A stretch of 47,809 nt of DNA, taken from the NCBI GenBank assembly GCA_945787575.1, contig CALZKB010000032.1, positions 1 to 47,809 of the forward strand. Reading direction: 5' to 3'. Shown here piece by piece: positions 1-9,779 of the stretch. The notes under the pieces were generated by a model. The model was not told the origin of the DNA and ran no database searches. It saw nothing but the letters and a program-made list of their open reading frames with translations. Every line of letters starts with the position of its first letter. Position 1 is the stretch's first letter. Position numbers and translations under genes: made by a program. This DNA is from Thermoanaerobaculia bacterium. Lineage in GTDB: Bacteria > Acidobacteriota > Thermoanaerobaculia > Multivoradales > JAHEKO01.

Positions 1-415
1 GTACGGGGGAAGCTGCACCGCCGGCAAGATCGACGATCTCAAGTTCTACCATCAGGTCGTCAAGGAGGCGGTGGCCGCCGGCCTGAGAGTCCCGGACCAT
101 ATCGACTTCTTGATTCAGTTCGGCTCCCGGGAGGTGGAGGACTACTGCCGCGAAGCCGGCTTCATCGAACCGTTCACGGAGGCCGGCGTACGGCTGATCC
201 GGCCGGGCTGCGGCGCTTGTATCGGTTGTGGGCCGGGAGTCTCGGAGAACGAGGAGCAGGTCACGGTCTCCGCCATAAACCGCAACTACAAGGGGCGATC
301 GGGACCGGGACGCCTCTACCTGGCCTCGCCGTTGACCGTGGCCGCCTCCGCGTTCACCGGTCGAATCACCCCCTACCGCCCGGGGATGTTCGGCGAAGTC
401 ACGCCGGGGGGGTGA
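1..415 (+). CDS. Aconitase / isopropylmalate dehydratase large-subunit family protein (3' part)
   Basis: Only the last ~137 codons are present; the frame is open at the left edge, reading from base 2. The visible part begins in the family motif GGSCTAGKIDDL and contains CGACIGCG, which supplies [4Fe-4S] cysteine ligands, followed by NRNYKGR and YLASPLTVAASA, the usual end of the large subunit. The protein stops there, so no swivel domain is fused; in this family the small subunit is then a separate gene, not visible here. The enzyme would isomerise a hydroxy-tricarboxylate through a cluster-bound dehydration step in the cytoplasm. The tail looks more like the LeuC/homoaconitase branch than AcnA. 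Nearby icd, sucCD and sdh favour an aconitase role, but isopropylmalate dehydratase is not excluded. Confidence 0.85.
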   Translation, partial: YGGSCTAGKIDDLKFYHQVVKEAVAAGLRVPDHIDFLIQFGSREVEDYCREAGFIEPFTEAGVRLIRPGCGACIGCGPGVSENEEQVTVSAINRNYKGRSGPGRLYLASPLTVAASAFTGRITPYRPGMFGEVTPGG

Positions 416-417
416 CG

Positions 418-936
418 ATGGACGGCGCCTTTGCGCTCGTCGCCCGCTCCCGAAGTCGGCGACATTCTGCCGGTCACCGAGCTCGAGCGCTCAGGAGGTT
501 GCGGGCGGCATGGCTGGTCGTCGCGCTTCTAGGCTGTGCCGGAGCCCCCGGCGCAAAGCCGGAGACCGGGAGCCGATTTCGAGTTGTCCGCGCGACGGTC
601 GCTTCGGAGATGATCCGGGACAATCCGGAGCTCCTGATTCTCGATGTCCGCCCGGCGGAGGAGTACTCATCGCCGGCCGGCCACCTCTCCGGAGCCCAGA
701 GCGCTCCGTTGGCCAAGCTCGACGAGTCGTGGGCGAAGCTCGAGCTCTCGGACGAGGACACGGTTCTCCTCTATAGCGGCGACGGCGGCCGGGATCAGCG
801 CGAGGCCGCGGTCTACCTAATCGACCGCGGTCAGCGCTTCGTCGTCCAGATCGACGGCGGCCTGGAGGGTTGGCTCGACGCCGGCTTCCCGGTCGTCGCC
901 GAGGACCCTCTGAGCCCTACGCGAACCCAGCCGTAG
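418..936 (+). CDS. Rhodanese-fold lipoprotein, catalytic Cys replaced by Ser
   Basis: A 172-residue protein starting at ATG 418, three bases after the aconitase-family stop, so probably co-transcribed. An Arg-rich N-region and a hydrophobic stretch end in LLGC (Cys40), a lipobox, which predicts lipidation and export. The rest is one rhodanese domain: LLILDVRPAEEY at residues 72-83 and GGLEGWLDAGFPVV at the end. The active-site loop usually reads Y-C-xxGxR; here it is LYSGDGGRDQ with Ser120 in the Cys position. Sulfurtransferase activity is therefore unlikely, and a binding role is inferred. The start is uncertain because about 30 residues precede the hydrophobic core; an in-frame TTG lies just before it but has its purine-rich motif too close. 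Confidence 0.75.
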   Translation: MDGAFALVARSRSRRHSAGHRARALRRLRAAWLVVALLGCAGAPGAKPETGSRFRVVRATVASEMIRDNPELLILDVRPAEEYSSPAGHLSGAQSAPLAKLDESWAKLELSDEDTVLLYSGDGGRDQREAAVYLIDRGQRFVVQIDGGLEGWLDAGFPVVAEDPLSPTRTQP

Positions 937-965
937 TCTCGCTTCGCACGAGGCGCGGGTAGAGG

Positions 966-1340
966 TTAGGCGGCGTAGCCGAGCGCGGTCAGCGTCTCGC
1001 GATCGTCGTCGGGGACGCGGTCGAAGGCGATACCGGCGGCGATCAGGTCGGAAGCGGTGGGAGGCAGGTGGACGACCGTGGCTTCGGCGTGCACGATTTG
1101 GGAGCCCACTGCGATCTCGAGGAGTAGCTGATCTCCGACCCGCAGGGCGCTGTCGGTCTCGAGTCGGATCCCACCGGCGCCGAGGTCGAGAGTCCGGCCG
1201 AGTCTGGAGACCGGTTCGATCGGCGCCCCGGACACCAGGTGGGCGAACGAGACCATGTGCTGCGCCGAGACGCGCTCGAATCGTCGCTTCTCTTGAGGAA
1301 CGGTCGCCCTGCTCATCGGACTGGGCCTCAGGGTCACCAT
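966..1340 (-). CDS. PilZ-domain protein, putative c-di-GMP receptor
   Basis: A stand-alone PilZ domain of 124 residues. The two signature elements are visible: RxxxR as RRFER (residues 19-23) and the D-x-S-x-x-G element as DLGAGG (52-57), with Gly in place of Ser. PilZ domains bind cyclic di-GMP through these motifs and pass the signal to a partner. The protein has no membrane segment or output domain, so it probably acts by protein contact in the cytoplasm. Met9 (base 1316) is an alternative start; neither start has a strong ribosome-binding site. It lies downstream of and parallel to the acyl-CoA oxidase-like gene across a 128-base gap with no clear feature. No diguanylate cyclase is present in the window. 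Confidence 0.8.
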   Translation of the reverse strand: MVTLRPSPMSRATVPQEKRRFERVSAQHMVSFAHLVSGAPIEPVSRLGRTLDLGAGGIRLETDSALRVGDQLLLEIAVGSQIVHAEATVVHLPPTASDLIAAGIAFDRVPDDDRETLTALGYAA

Positions 1341-1468
1341 ATTGTGGCGTCATCGGCACCCTGTTGTCACCCCGATTGTACGACGACTTGTTGAAGACCG
1401 TGGCAGGCCGCCCCCGGATCAATACCTGCCAAGGAGGTCGTCCCCGGCACCACCTCGACCACGTGCCG

Positions 1469-3769
1469 CTAGATCGCGATCGGTGCTGCGAGCAGCGCGT
1501 CCGGAATGCCGAACGCATCGACCAGGCCGAGCGCGTCGGGACGCAGTTCCCGACAGAGGCTCTCGACTTCCTTGCGGATCGCCCTGGCCTTCCCGCTCTC
1601 CACGTAACCGTGCGCCTGGTACCAGCCCCGATGAGTCGAGATCCGGTCGAGGGCGTAGAGCGAGGCGAGCTGCATGAGGACCTCGGTCAGGGCAGGATCG
1701 TCGGTATTTCCGAGAGCGGCGTGGAATCGTGACAGAACGTGGTTCTCGACGTGCGCCTTGGCGAGCGCGATGGCGTGATCCTGGCACTCGACCAACGCGT
1801 CGAAGCTGTCCATCCCCTTCTTGATTCGGTTTCGCAGCCGGCGGGCCAAGCTGCTGAGCAGGTGCTGCTCCCGCCAGGTCAGGGCATCGGCTTGAAAGTC
1901 GACGGAACGAAGGTGCGTTCTCGCCGTCTCGCGAGTGACCATCGGGTTGAGCTCGGCGACGGCCGTACCTGCCTGGGCGGCGACGAACCGCAGGAGGTCG
2001 AGGAATTTCATGTCGCCGAACTGTTTGCGGTAGCTAGACAGCAGACCCTTGGCCAAAAGCTGCAGCAACACCGTGTTATCACCCTCGAACGTAGTGAAGA
2101 CGTCGGTATCGGCCTTGAGGGAGGCGAACCGGTTGACCGCGAGGTAGCCTTGCGCTCCGCAAGCCTCTCGACTCTCCTGGATCGAGTCGGTCGCGTGCCA
2201 GGTGGCCATCGCCTTCAGGCCAGCCGCCAGCCCCTCGAGCTCACGCCTGGACTCTTCCGGGCCGTGAAGATACTGATCCGCGAGGTCACGCAGAGCAAAG
2301 TGAAGCCCGTAGCTCTTCGCGAGCCGGGGCAGTAGCCGCAGCTGGTGCGTCTTGTAGTCGAGCAGCAGAGTCTCGGCCTCGCCGGCGGGGCCGAACTGCC
2401 GGCGCCGGGAGGCGTAGCGAACGGCGATGGTCAGCGCCGACTTGGTGGCGGCGAGGGCGGCCATGGCGACGCTGACTCGGCCACCGACGAGAGTTCCGAG
2501 CATCGTGAAGAAGCGCTTCGAGGAGCTGGAGATGGCGCTCGAGTAGTTGCCCTCGGCGTCGACTTGGGCGAAGCGATCGAGCAGCTCGGTGCGGGGGACG
2601 CGCACGCCGTCGAAGGAGAGCTTGCCGTTGTCGACGCCGTTGAGGCCGAGCTTCTCGCCACAGTCTTCGATCCGCACGCCGGGCATCGGTTTCCCGCTCT
2701 CGTCCCGGATCGGCACGACGAAGGCGTGGACGCCATGCCCGACGCCGGAGATCTCGAGCTGCGCGAAGACGGTCGCCATCCGTCCGTGCCTCGCGGCGTT
2801 CCCGATGTAGTCCTTGCGAGCCTCCTCGTCGGGTGTCGAGAGCACGAACTCCTCGGTCGCCGGGTCGTAGGTGGCGGTCGTCTCGAGCTCCGCGACGTTG
2901 GATCCGTGGCCCGTCTCGGTCATGGCGAAACAGCCTGGCATCTCGAGGGACGAAGCGGCCGCAAGGTAGTTCTCGTGGTGCCGCTCGGTGCCGAGCTGGT
3001 GGAGACTCCCAGCGAACAGTCCGAACTGAACTCCGAACTTCACGAGCAGGCTGAGGTCGTGGCTGGCGAGGGTCTCGAAAGCGGCGAGGAACGCGCCGGG
3101 GTCGTCCCCTCCTCCGAAACGCTCGGGGAAGCCCAGTCCGCCGTATCCCTCGGCCGCGAGTCTGCGGCACCAGTCGAGCACCTGTTCGCGATACTCGGTG
3201 GTCCCGAGGCCGTAGCGATAGCTGAAATCGGCGGTCGAAAGAAGCTCGCGAAGCCGTCGGCGGCAGTCTTCGTGGGGCCTGTCGAGGAGGCTTCGCAGTG
3301 CCGCCACATCGAACGAGGCGAGGGAGGCAGGTGTTTCCGCTTCCCGGCGCCTGCCGCTCAGGACGTGGCGGGCGGCCTCGCTACCGACGACTCCGAGAGC
3401 GTCGGCGAGGCGGCCGAGCGCCGCTACTTCGGGTTCGTTCGGCTCGTGACCTTCCGCCCTCGCGAGGCGCTGTCCGAGGGCGGTGAGATCGAGCTTCTCG
3501 TCGCGAGACCAGTCCAGCGCGGCTTCTCGGATGCTCGCCAGCAGCCGCTGCAGCTCGAGGGGCGACGGGGGGTCGTCGGGATCGAGCCAGTGGCCCAGCC
3601 CGGTCCTGCAGTCGAGATCGAGGTCGTCCGCGCCGTGGACCGCCGCGCAGATCTCGCGAATCTCGTCGTCGGTCAGATTGCCGTCCGCCCAGGCGACGTA
3701 GACCAGCGGCAGGAAGGCGCGAAGGCGAGGGTCGATCGAAGTGGCATCGGTGGGGCGAGTCGGGTTCAT
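1469..3769 (-). CDS. TerB-like / acyl-CoA dehydrogenase-oxidase fusion protein
   Basis: A 766-residue protein. Residues ~15-145 look like two copies of a TerB-like helical unit: VYVAWADGNLTDDEIREI near the start and LAR(A)EGHEPNEPEVAALG near residue 120. Residues ~175-700 follow the acyl-CoA oxidase layout: GCFAMTETGHGSNV, KDYIGNAARHG, DCGEKLGLNGVDNG, RFFTMLGTLVGGRVSV and TFEGDNTVLLQLL, whose Glu562 is the expected catalytic base. The enzyme should oxidise an acyl-CoA at the alpha-beta bond with FAD. Whether electrons go to oxygen or to an electron-transfer protein cannot be told from sequence. The ATG at 3769 follows GGGAGT. The gene is divergent from mqnD, with a long inverted repeat between them. 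Confidence 0.85.
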   Translation of the reverse strand: MNPTRPTDATSIDPRLRAFLPLVYVAWADGNLTDDEIREICAAVHGADDLDLDCRTGLGHWLDPDDPPSPLELQRLLASIREAALDWSRDEKLDLTALGQRLARAEGHEPNEPEVAALGRLADALGVVGSEAARHVLSGRRREAETPASLASFDVAALRSLLDRPHEDCRRRLRELLSTADFSYRYGLGTTEYREQVLDWCRRLAAEGYGGLGFPERFGGGDDPGAFLAAFETLASHDLSLLVKFGVQFGLFAGSLHQLGTERHHENYLAAASSLEMPGCFAMTETGHGSNVAELETTATYDPATEEFVLSTPDEEARKDYIGNAARHGRMATVFAQLEISGVGHGVHAFVVPIRDESGKPMPGVRIEDCGEKLGLNGVDNGKLSFDGVRVPRTELLDRFAQVDAEGNYSSAISSSSKRFFTMLGTLVGGRVSVAMAALAATKSALTIAVRYASRRRQFGPAGEAETLLLDYKTHQLRLLPRLAKSYGLHFALRDLADQYLHGPEESRRELEGLAAGLKAMATWHATDSIQESREACGAQGYLAVNRFASLKADTDVFTTFEGDNTVLLQLLAKGLLSSYRKQFGDMKFLDLLRFVAAQAGTAVAELNPMVTRETARTHLRSVDFQADALTWREQHLLSSLARRLRNRIKKGMDSFDALVECQDHAIALAKAHVENHVLSRFHAALGNTDDPALTEVLMQLASLYALDRISTHRGWYQAHGYVESGKARAIRKEVESLCRELRPDALGLVDAFGIPDALLAAPIAI

Positions 3770-3795
3770 CTGGGACTCCCATCGAGGGTCTATTC

Positions 3796-3877
3796 GGTGA
3801 CAGGATACTGATTTCCGGCGAACTCGTACGTCGAGCTCCGACTTCGCCGCGAGATTCGAAGTGGGTATCCTGTCACC
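3796..3877. repeat. 13-bp perfect inverted repeat with nested stem (REP/BIME-like)
   Basis: GGTGACAGGATAC at 3796-3808 is exactly complementary to GTATCCTGTCACC at 3865-3877. Inside lies a second pair, CGGCGAA (3816-3822) and TTCGCCG (3843-3849), so the segment can fold as a stem within a stem. It fills most of the 168-base gap between two divergent genes. Each outer arm carries TATCCT facing the gene on its side, a possible -10 element, but no convincing -35 accompanies either. The layout resembles REP/BIME elements mobilised by RAYT transposases. It could equally be an operator for the divergent pair. Confidence 0.6.
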
Positions 3878-3937
3878 CTACGACCTCGCTCATCGATTCG
3901 ACCCGTCCCCGAACAATACTGATACCCTGCGCGCCCG

Positions 3938-4789
3938 ATGAGCGACGAGATCCACATTCGCATCGCACACAGCCCGGACTCCGACGACGCGTTCATGTTC
4001 TACGCCTTGACGCAGGGCATGCTCGATACCCAGGGGCTCAAGATCAGCCATGTCTTGGAGGACATCGAGACCCTCAATCAAGCCGCCTTCGAGGGCACCT
4101 ACGAGATCACGGCCCTGTCGATTCACGGCTACGCCTATCTGGCCGATCGCTATGCGCTTATGCCTTCGGGCGCGAGCTTCGGTGACGGCTACGGTCCGGT
4201 CGTCGTCTCTTCCGAGCTGCTCGATCGCGAGGCGTTGGTCGGTCGCGAGGTCGCGATTCCGGGAAAGCTGACGACCGCGCATCTGGCGCTCAAGCTCTGG
4301 CAGCCGGCGGTCAAGACCCGGATCGTGCCGTTCGACGACATTCTCGACGTCGTGAAAGCGGGCGAGGTGCCGGCCGGGGTCGTCATTCACGAGGGGCAGC
4401 TGACCTTCCAGGACGAGGGTCTCCAGGCGGTCGTCGATCTCGGCGCCTGGTGGCGGGAGGAGACCGACGGACCGCTGCCGCTCGGCGGCAACGGCATTCG
4501 CAAGGACCTGGATCCGGCGCTGCAACGCCGCCTGTGCACGCTGTTGCGCCAGAGCATCGACTACGCGCTCGATCATCGCGAGGAGGCGCTGGGCTATGCT
4601 CTGCGCTACGCTCGAGGCCTCGAGGACGACCCGGTTCGCTCCGATCGTTTCGTCGGCATGTACGTCAACGACTGGACGCGGGACTACGGTCAAGCGGGCC
4701 GGCGAGCCGTTCAGCTACTGCTCGATCGAGGACACGAGGAGGGTCTGCTCGATCACCGGCAAGTGGCCGAGTACGTCGAGTACGCCTGA
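3938..4789 (+). CDS. mqnD: 1,4-dihydroxy-6-naphthoate synthase-like protein (MqnD)
   Basis: A 283-residue protein of the MqnA/MqnD family, whose fold resembles periplasmic binding proteins but which lacks a signal peptide and acts in the cytoplasm. The start holds HSPDSDDAFMF (residues 11-21), matching the family's SPxxxDxFxF. GVVIHEGQLTF places His151 where the catalytic histidine of MqnD lies. MqnD converts cyclic dehypoxanthine futalosine to 1,4-dihydroxy-6-naphthoate in the futalosine route to menaquinone. No other mqn gene is in the window, so the route is inferred from this member alone; the diheme SdhC nearby fits a menaquinone pool. Some family members have drifted in function, so the exact substrate is less certain than the family. 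Confidence 0.75.
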   Translation: MSDEIHIRIAHSPDSDDAFMFYALTQGMLDTQGLKISHVLEDIETLNQAAFEGTYEITALSIHGYAYLADRYALMPSGASFGDGYGPVVVSSELLDREALVGREVAIPGKLTTAHLALKLWQPAVKTRIVPFDDILDVVKAGEVPAGVVIHEGQLTFQDEGLQAVVDLGAWWREETDGPLPLGGNGIRKDLDPALQRRLCTLLRQSIDYALDHREEALGYALRYARGLEDDPVRSDRFVGMYVNDWTRDYGQAGRRAVQLLLDRGHEEGLLDHRQVAEYVEYA

Positions 4790-4835
4790 ACCGCGAGCCA
4801 ACTTGATACCCACTGTGGAACCAGGACGCTGAACC

Positions 4836-6080
4836 ATGACTTTCGAGAACCTCGCAGTACCAGCAGACGGACAGGAGATTCACTTCGAAGACGGCACTCT
4901 CTTGGTGCCGGAACGGCCGATCGTCCCCTTCATCGAGGGCGACGGCATAGGACCCGACGTATGGTCCGCGACTCGCACTGTTCTCGACGCCGCGGTCGAG
5001 AGCCGTTACGGCGGCGGCCGATCGATCGCCTGGATGGAGGTCTATGCAGGTGAGAAGGCGAAGCAGAAGCGGGACGAATGGCTGCCGTCGGAGACGGTCG
5101 ACGCCATCCGCCACTTCCGAGGCGCGATCAAGGGGCCTCTGACGACGCCGGTCGGTGGCGGAATCCGCAGCCTCAACGTCGCCTTGCGGCAGATTCTCGA
5201 TCTCTACGCGTGCATCCGGCCGGTGCGCCACTACAAGGGCGTCCCCTCACCAGTCAAGGCTCCGGGTCGCGTCAACATGGTCATCTTCCGCGAGAACACG
5301 GAGGACGTCTACGCCGGTATCGAGTGGGAGCAGGGAACCCCCGCCGCGAGCGAGCTGATCGAGTTCTTGGGTAACAAGCTCGGCAAGCGAATCCGCGAGG
5401 ACAGCGGAATCGGTATCAAGCCGATCTCTTTGACCGGCTCCCAACGGCTGGTGCGCAAGGCTCTCAACTACTGCGTCGAGCAGGGTCGGACCGACCTCAC
5501 CCTGATGCACAAGGGCAACATCATGAAGTTCACCGAGGGGGCATTCAAGGAATGGGGCTACCAGGTCGCGGCCCAGGAGTTCGACGACCAGACGGTCAGC
5601 GAAGCGCAGCTGTGGGACGAGTTCGACGGTCGGCTGCCGGAGGGCAAGATCCTCGTCAAGGACCGCATCGCGGACGCGATGTTCCAGCAGATTCTGCTGC
5701 GGCCGGACGAGTATCAGGTCATCGCCACGACCAACCTCAACGGGGATTACATCTCCGACGCGTTGGCGGCCCAGGTGGGCGGTCTCGGGATCGCTCCGGG
5801 CAGCAACGAGGGTGATGGGCTCGCAATCTTCGAGGCGACTCACGGAACGGCTCCCAAGTATGCCGGTCAGGACAAGGTCAATCCGGGCTCGTTGATCCTC
5901 TCGGGCGCGATGCTCCTGCGGTGGCTCGGATGGGGAGAAGCGGCCGACGCCGGGGAAGAGGCGATAGAGCTCACGATCTCGGAAAAGCAGGTCACCTACG
6001 ACTTCGAGCGGCAGATGAAGGACGCGACCCTGCTCAAGACATCCGAGTTTGCCGCCGCCATCGTCGGCAATCTCGGCTAG
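4836..6080 (+). CDS. icd: Isocitrate dehydrogenase (NADP+)
   Basis: 414 residues, the usual length for the homodimeric bacterial enzyme. It decarboxylates isocitrate to 2-oxoglutarate in the TCA cycle. Visible motifs are [11 protein letters not shown] (Ser112, equivalent to the substrate-binding, phosphorylatable serine of E. coli), [29 protein letters not shown] and [34 protein letters not shown] has the Lys-Tyr pair typical of NADP+ specificity. The ATG lies 10 bases after AGGACG. It is 46 bases after mqnD and may share its transcript. No isocitrate dehydrogenase kinase gene is visible. Confidence 0.96.
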   Translation: MTFENLAVPADGQEIHFEDGTLLVPERPIVPFIEGDGIGPDVWSATRTVLDAAVESRYGGGRSIAWMEVYAGEKAKQKRDEWLPSETVDAIRHFRGAIKGPLTTPVGGGIRSLNVALRQILDLYACIRPVRHYKGVPSPVKAPGRVNMVIFRENTEDVYAGIEWEQGTPAASELIEFLGNKLGKRIREDSGIGIKPISLTGSQRLVRKALNYCVEQGRTDLTLMHKGNIMKFTEGAFKEWGYQVAAQEFDDQTVSEAQLWDEFDGRLPEGKILVKDRIADAMFQQILLRPDEYQVIATTNLNGDYISDALAAQVGGLGIAPGSNEGDGLAIFEATHGTAPKYAGQDKVNPGSLILSGAMLLRWLGWGEAADAGEEAIELTISEKQVTYDFERQMKDATLLKTSEFAAAIVGNLG

Positions 6081-6141
6081 CCGCCGCCGCCCTCCTGCAA
6101 CCCTCGGTTGGAGCAGACGTAGGTCCGAGGAGGAGTCTCGG

Positions 6142-8493
6142 ATGAAGTGGAAGGCACTTCTCGCATGGATCGTCCTCGGCGTCGCTGCGGCCGCCGTCTT
6201 CGTCCAGCTGTATCCCGAGCTTCGGCCGTTCGAGCCGTCCAGCTGGACCGTCGACCGCGCCACGGCGGAGGTTGTTGCGCTCGAGCTGGCGGAAGACCTG
6301 GACGGAGTGCCGCAGCCGGCCTATGTGGTCGTCACCCGTCAGTCGGCGAATCCGGTGCTGCTGCGGATGCAGGACGCCGCGGCGGCCGGGGAGTCGGCCG
6401 AACGGTTACGCGAGAGTCGAGCCGCCGACCAGGCGCGCTATTGGAACGTCACGCTGCACGACCGCAGCTCGCCGAGCCAGCGCTGGAGCCATCGCGTCCG
6501 CATCGCGGCGGACGGCAGGCTGCTTCAGCTCGAGCGCCAGATCGGAGACAGCGAGAGCTCGGGCTCCCTGGCACCCGAGATGGCGCGGCAGCGGGCGGAC
6601 GCCCTCTTGGCCGATCACGGTTTCGAGCTCTCCCTCTATGGCGATCCGGGAGTACGTTTCGTCGAGCGCGAGAATCGAGTCGACACGATGCTTCGCTACA
6701 CCGATCCCGAGGCGGCGCTCGGCCCGGCCGTGACCTACGGCGTCGAGGTGCGCTTCGCCGGGGACGATCTGCTCGGTTTCGACAGCTTCTTGGACGATCC
6801 GGATCGGGACGCTCTCGTCACCCGTTTCCAGTCGGCCAACTTGCTCGAGCAGGTTTGGGTCTTCCTGCCCATCGTTCTCCTCCCACTCGTGGCCGTACCG
6901 TTCGTCCGCCGGTACCATGCGGGCAAGATCGGCGTCCACCAGGGTCTCCGAGTCGGCGCGGTGGTCCTCGCGGGTGGCATCCTCGCGGCGCTCTTTACGG
7001 CCAAGGGAATCTCCGCCGACGCCAGCTTCGGCGGTGTCTCGAAGCCGCAGGTCGTGTTGGCGATCATCTTCCAGTTCAGCGTCGTCTTCTACGTCCCGAT
7101 GGCGGTGCTCTCGTTCCTCAGCTGGTCGGTGGGGGAGTCGCTCTGCCGCGAGCGGTGGGGGCACAAGCTCGCCGGCTTCGACGCGCTCTTCCGCGGCGCC
7201 TGGAACAACGCGACGTTCGCGAGAGCGACGGCGCGTGGCGTGGCGTGCGGACTGATCGGTCTCGGCGTCGTGGCCCTTCTTCTCGTGCTGCGGCCGAAGG
7301 AGTGGGCGGCGTTCGGCCTAGGTACCGCCGGGCCCGCCTGGGACAGCGTGCAGTGGGCTTTCATCCCGGCGTTCGCTTTCGGTTTGAGCTACTCGCTCTA
7401 CTCGGCGCTCCTCGGTCAGCTGTTCCTCGTGCCGTGGCTCTCGAGCCGGCTCGGCCGGGTGGGCGGTCCGCTGGTCGCGGCGGCGCTCGGGGCGCTGCTG
7501 TTCTTCCCGCTGGCGATCGTGCTGCCGCTGCCGGCGACGATCGGGCTCAGCGTGCTCGTCGCGGGCAGCACCATCCTCGTCTTCCTGAAGTACGGGATCT
7601 TCGCCAGTTTCATGGCCCAGCTGACGATCAGCCTCTTTCCCGCCGCGGTCAGCCTCTTCTCCTCCGGTCACCCGACGATGAAGCTCAACGGCGCCCTCAT
7701 CCTGCTGGCGATGCTCGCCCCCGTGCTGCTGAGCTTCAAGCACATCCTCAGCAGCCGCGAATTCGTCTACCGCTACGATGACGTCCCGCCGCACGTGCGC
7801 CGGATCGCCGAGCGCGAGCGCCAAAAGGTGGAGCTCGAGACGGCCCGCGGGATTCAGTCTTCGATCCTTCCCGAGCTTCCGCCCGAGCTCAACGGCGACG
7901 TTCTCGCCCTCGGAGACGGCAGACTCGCGATCGCGGTCGGCGATGTCGCCGGCCATGGGGTGTCGAGCGGTCTCGTGATGTCGATGGCGAAGTCGGCGCT
8001 CGCGGTTCAAGTGACCTTCGACCCGGAGGTCGAATCGGTCTTTCGAACGGTCAATCGGATGGTCTACCAGAGCGCTCGCCGCCGGCTGCTGACGACGCTG
8101 TGCTATGCGCTCATCGATCCCGGTGAACGGGAGATGCACTTCGCCAGCGCCGGCCACCTCTTCCCCTACCGCGTCGCCGAAGGAGGGAAGGTCGAGGCGC
8201 TCGAGTCGATCTCCTACCCGCTCGGGGTGAGGGACACGATCGAGGTTCGCACCCGGGCGTCGAAACTCGACCCTCGCGACAAGCTCTTCCTCTACAGCGA
8301 CGGTGTCGTCGAGGCGAGTGCCGAGGGCTCCCCCGAGCCGTTCGGTTTCGAGCGACTCGAGGCGAGCCTCGCGCGGCACGCCGCGAGCAGCGTCAGCGGG
8401 CTACGAGACGGCGTACTCGGCGATCTCGGCACCTTCGTCGGCCGGCGTCGCCTCGACGACGACCTCACGGTCCTCGTCCTCCAGATCCCCTGA
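6142..8493 (+). CDS. Membrane-anchored SpoIIE/PP2C-type serine phosphatase
   Basis: Starting at ATG 6142 behind GAGGAGG, the protein has 783 residues. One membrane helix at ~5-22 is followed by ~210 mostly polar residues, probably periplasmic, then a block of about ten hydrophobic helices (~237-540). A C-terminal SpoIIE-type PP2M phosphatase domain begins near residue 569. Metal-binding motifs are present: GDVAGHG near residue 600, SDGVVEAS near 719 and DDDLTVLVLQ at the end. Such enzymes dephosphorylate anti-anti-sigma proteins in partner-switching cascades. No STAS or HPK-like partner is encoded in the window, so the target is unknown. The large membrane block suggests direct sensing of an envelope signal. 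It lies 61 bases after icd. Confidence 0.85.
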   Translation: MKWKALLAWIVLGVAAAAVFVQLYPELRPFEPSSWTVDRATAEVVALELAEDLDGVPQPAYVVVTRQSANPVLLRMQDAAAAGESAERLRESRAADQARYWNVTLHDRSSPSQRWSHRVRIAADGRLLQLERQIGDSESSGSLAPEMARQRADALLADHGFELSLYGDPGVRFVERENRVDTMLRYTDPEAALGPAVTYGVEVRFAGDDLLGFDSFLDDPDRDALVTRFQSANLLEQVWVFLPIVLLPLVAVPFVRRYHAGKIGVHQGLRVGAVVLAGGILAALFTAKGISADASFGGVSKPQVVLAIIFQFSVVFYVPMAVLSFLSWSVGESLCRERWGHKLAGFDALFRGAWNNATFARATARGVACGLIGLGVVALLLVLRPKEWAAFGLGTAGPAWDSVQWAFIPAFAFGLSYSLYSALLGQLFLVPWLSSRLGRVGGPLVAAALGALLFFPLAIVLPLPATIGLSVLVAGSTILVFLKYGIFASFMAQLTISLFPAAVSLFSSGHPTMKLNGALILLAMLAPVLLSFKHILSSREFVYRYDDVPPHVRRIAERERQKVELETARGIQSSILPELPPELNGDVLALGDGRLAIAVGDVAGHGVSSGLVMSMAKSALAVQVTFDPEVESVFRTVNRMVYQSARRRLLTTLCYALIDPGEREMHFASAGHLFPYRVAEGGKVEALESISYPLGVRDTIEVRTRASKLDPRDKLFLYSDGVVEASAEGSPEPFGFERLEASLARHAASSVSGLRDGVLGDLGTFVGRRRLDDDLTVLVLQIP

Positions 8494-8609
8494 TCGGGCA
8501 GTCCCTCCTCTGGTAGACTCGTCGCTCTCGCGGGCCGGTTGTGGCCGCGATCCCGGAGTCCCCGGGCACCGTGATCACCGGATCCACCCCAGGCATCCAG
8601 GAGGGCGAG

Positions 8610-9778
<1,169 letters not shown>

Positions 9779-9779
<1 letters not shown>

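Noticed and set aside
1374-1379. TACAAT on the - strand upstream of the PilZ gene
   Set aside because: It resembles a -10 element but no -35 lies at a usable distance.
2345-3811. A 488-codon open frame on the + strand
   Set aside because: It mirrors the acyl-CoA oxidase-like gene and has no motif of its own.
8571-8578. GTGATCAC palindrome upstream of sucC
   Set aside because: Eight bases of dyad are too short to distinguish from chance, and no half-site repeats are nearby.
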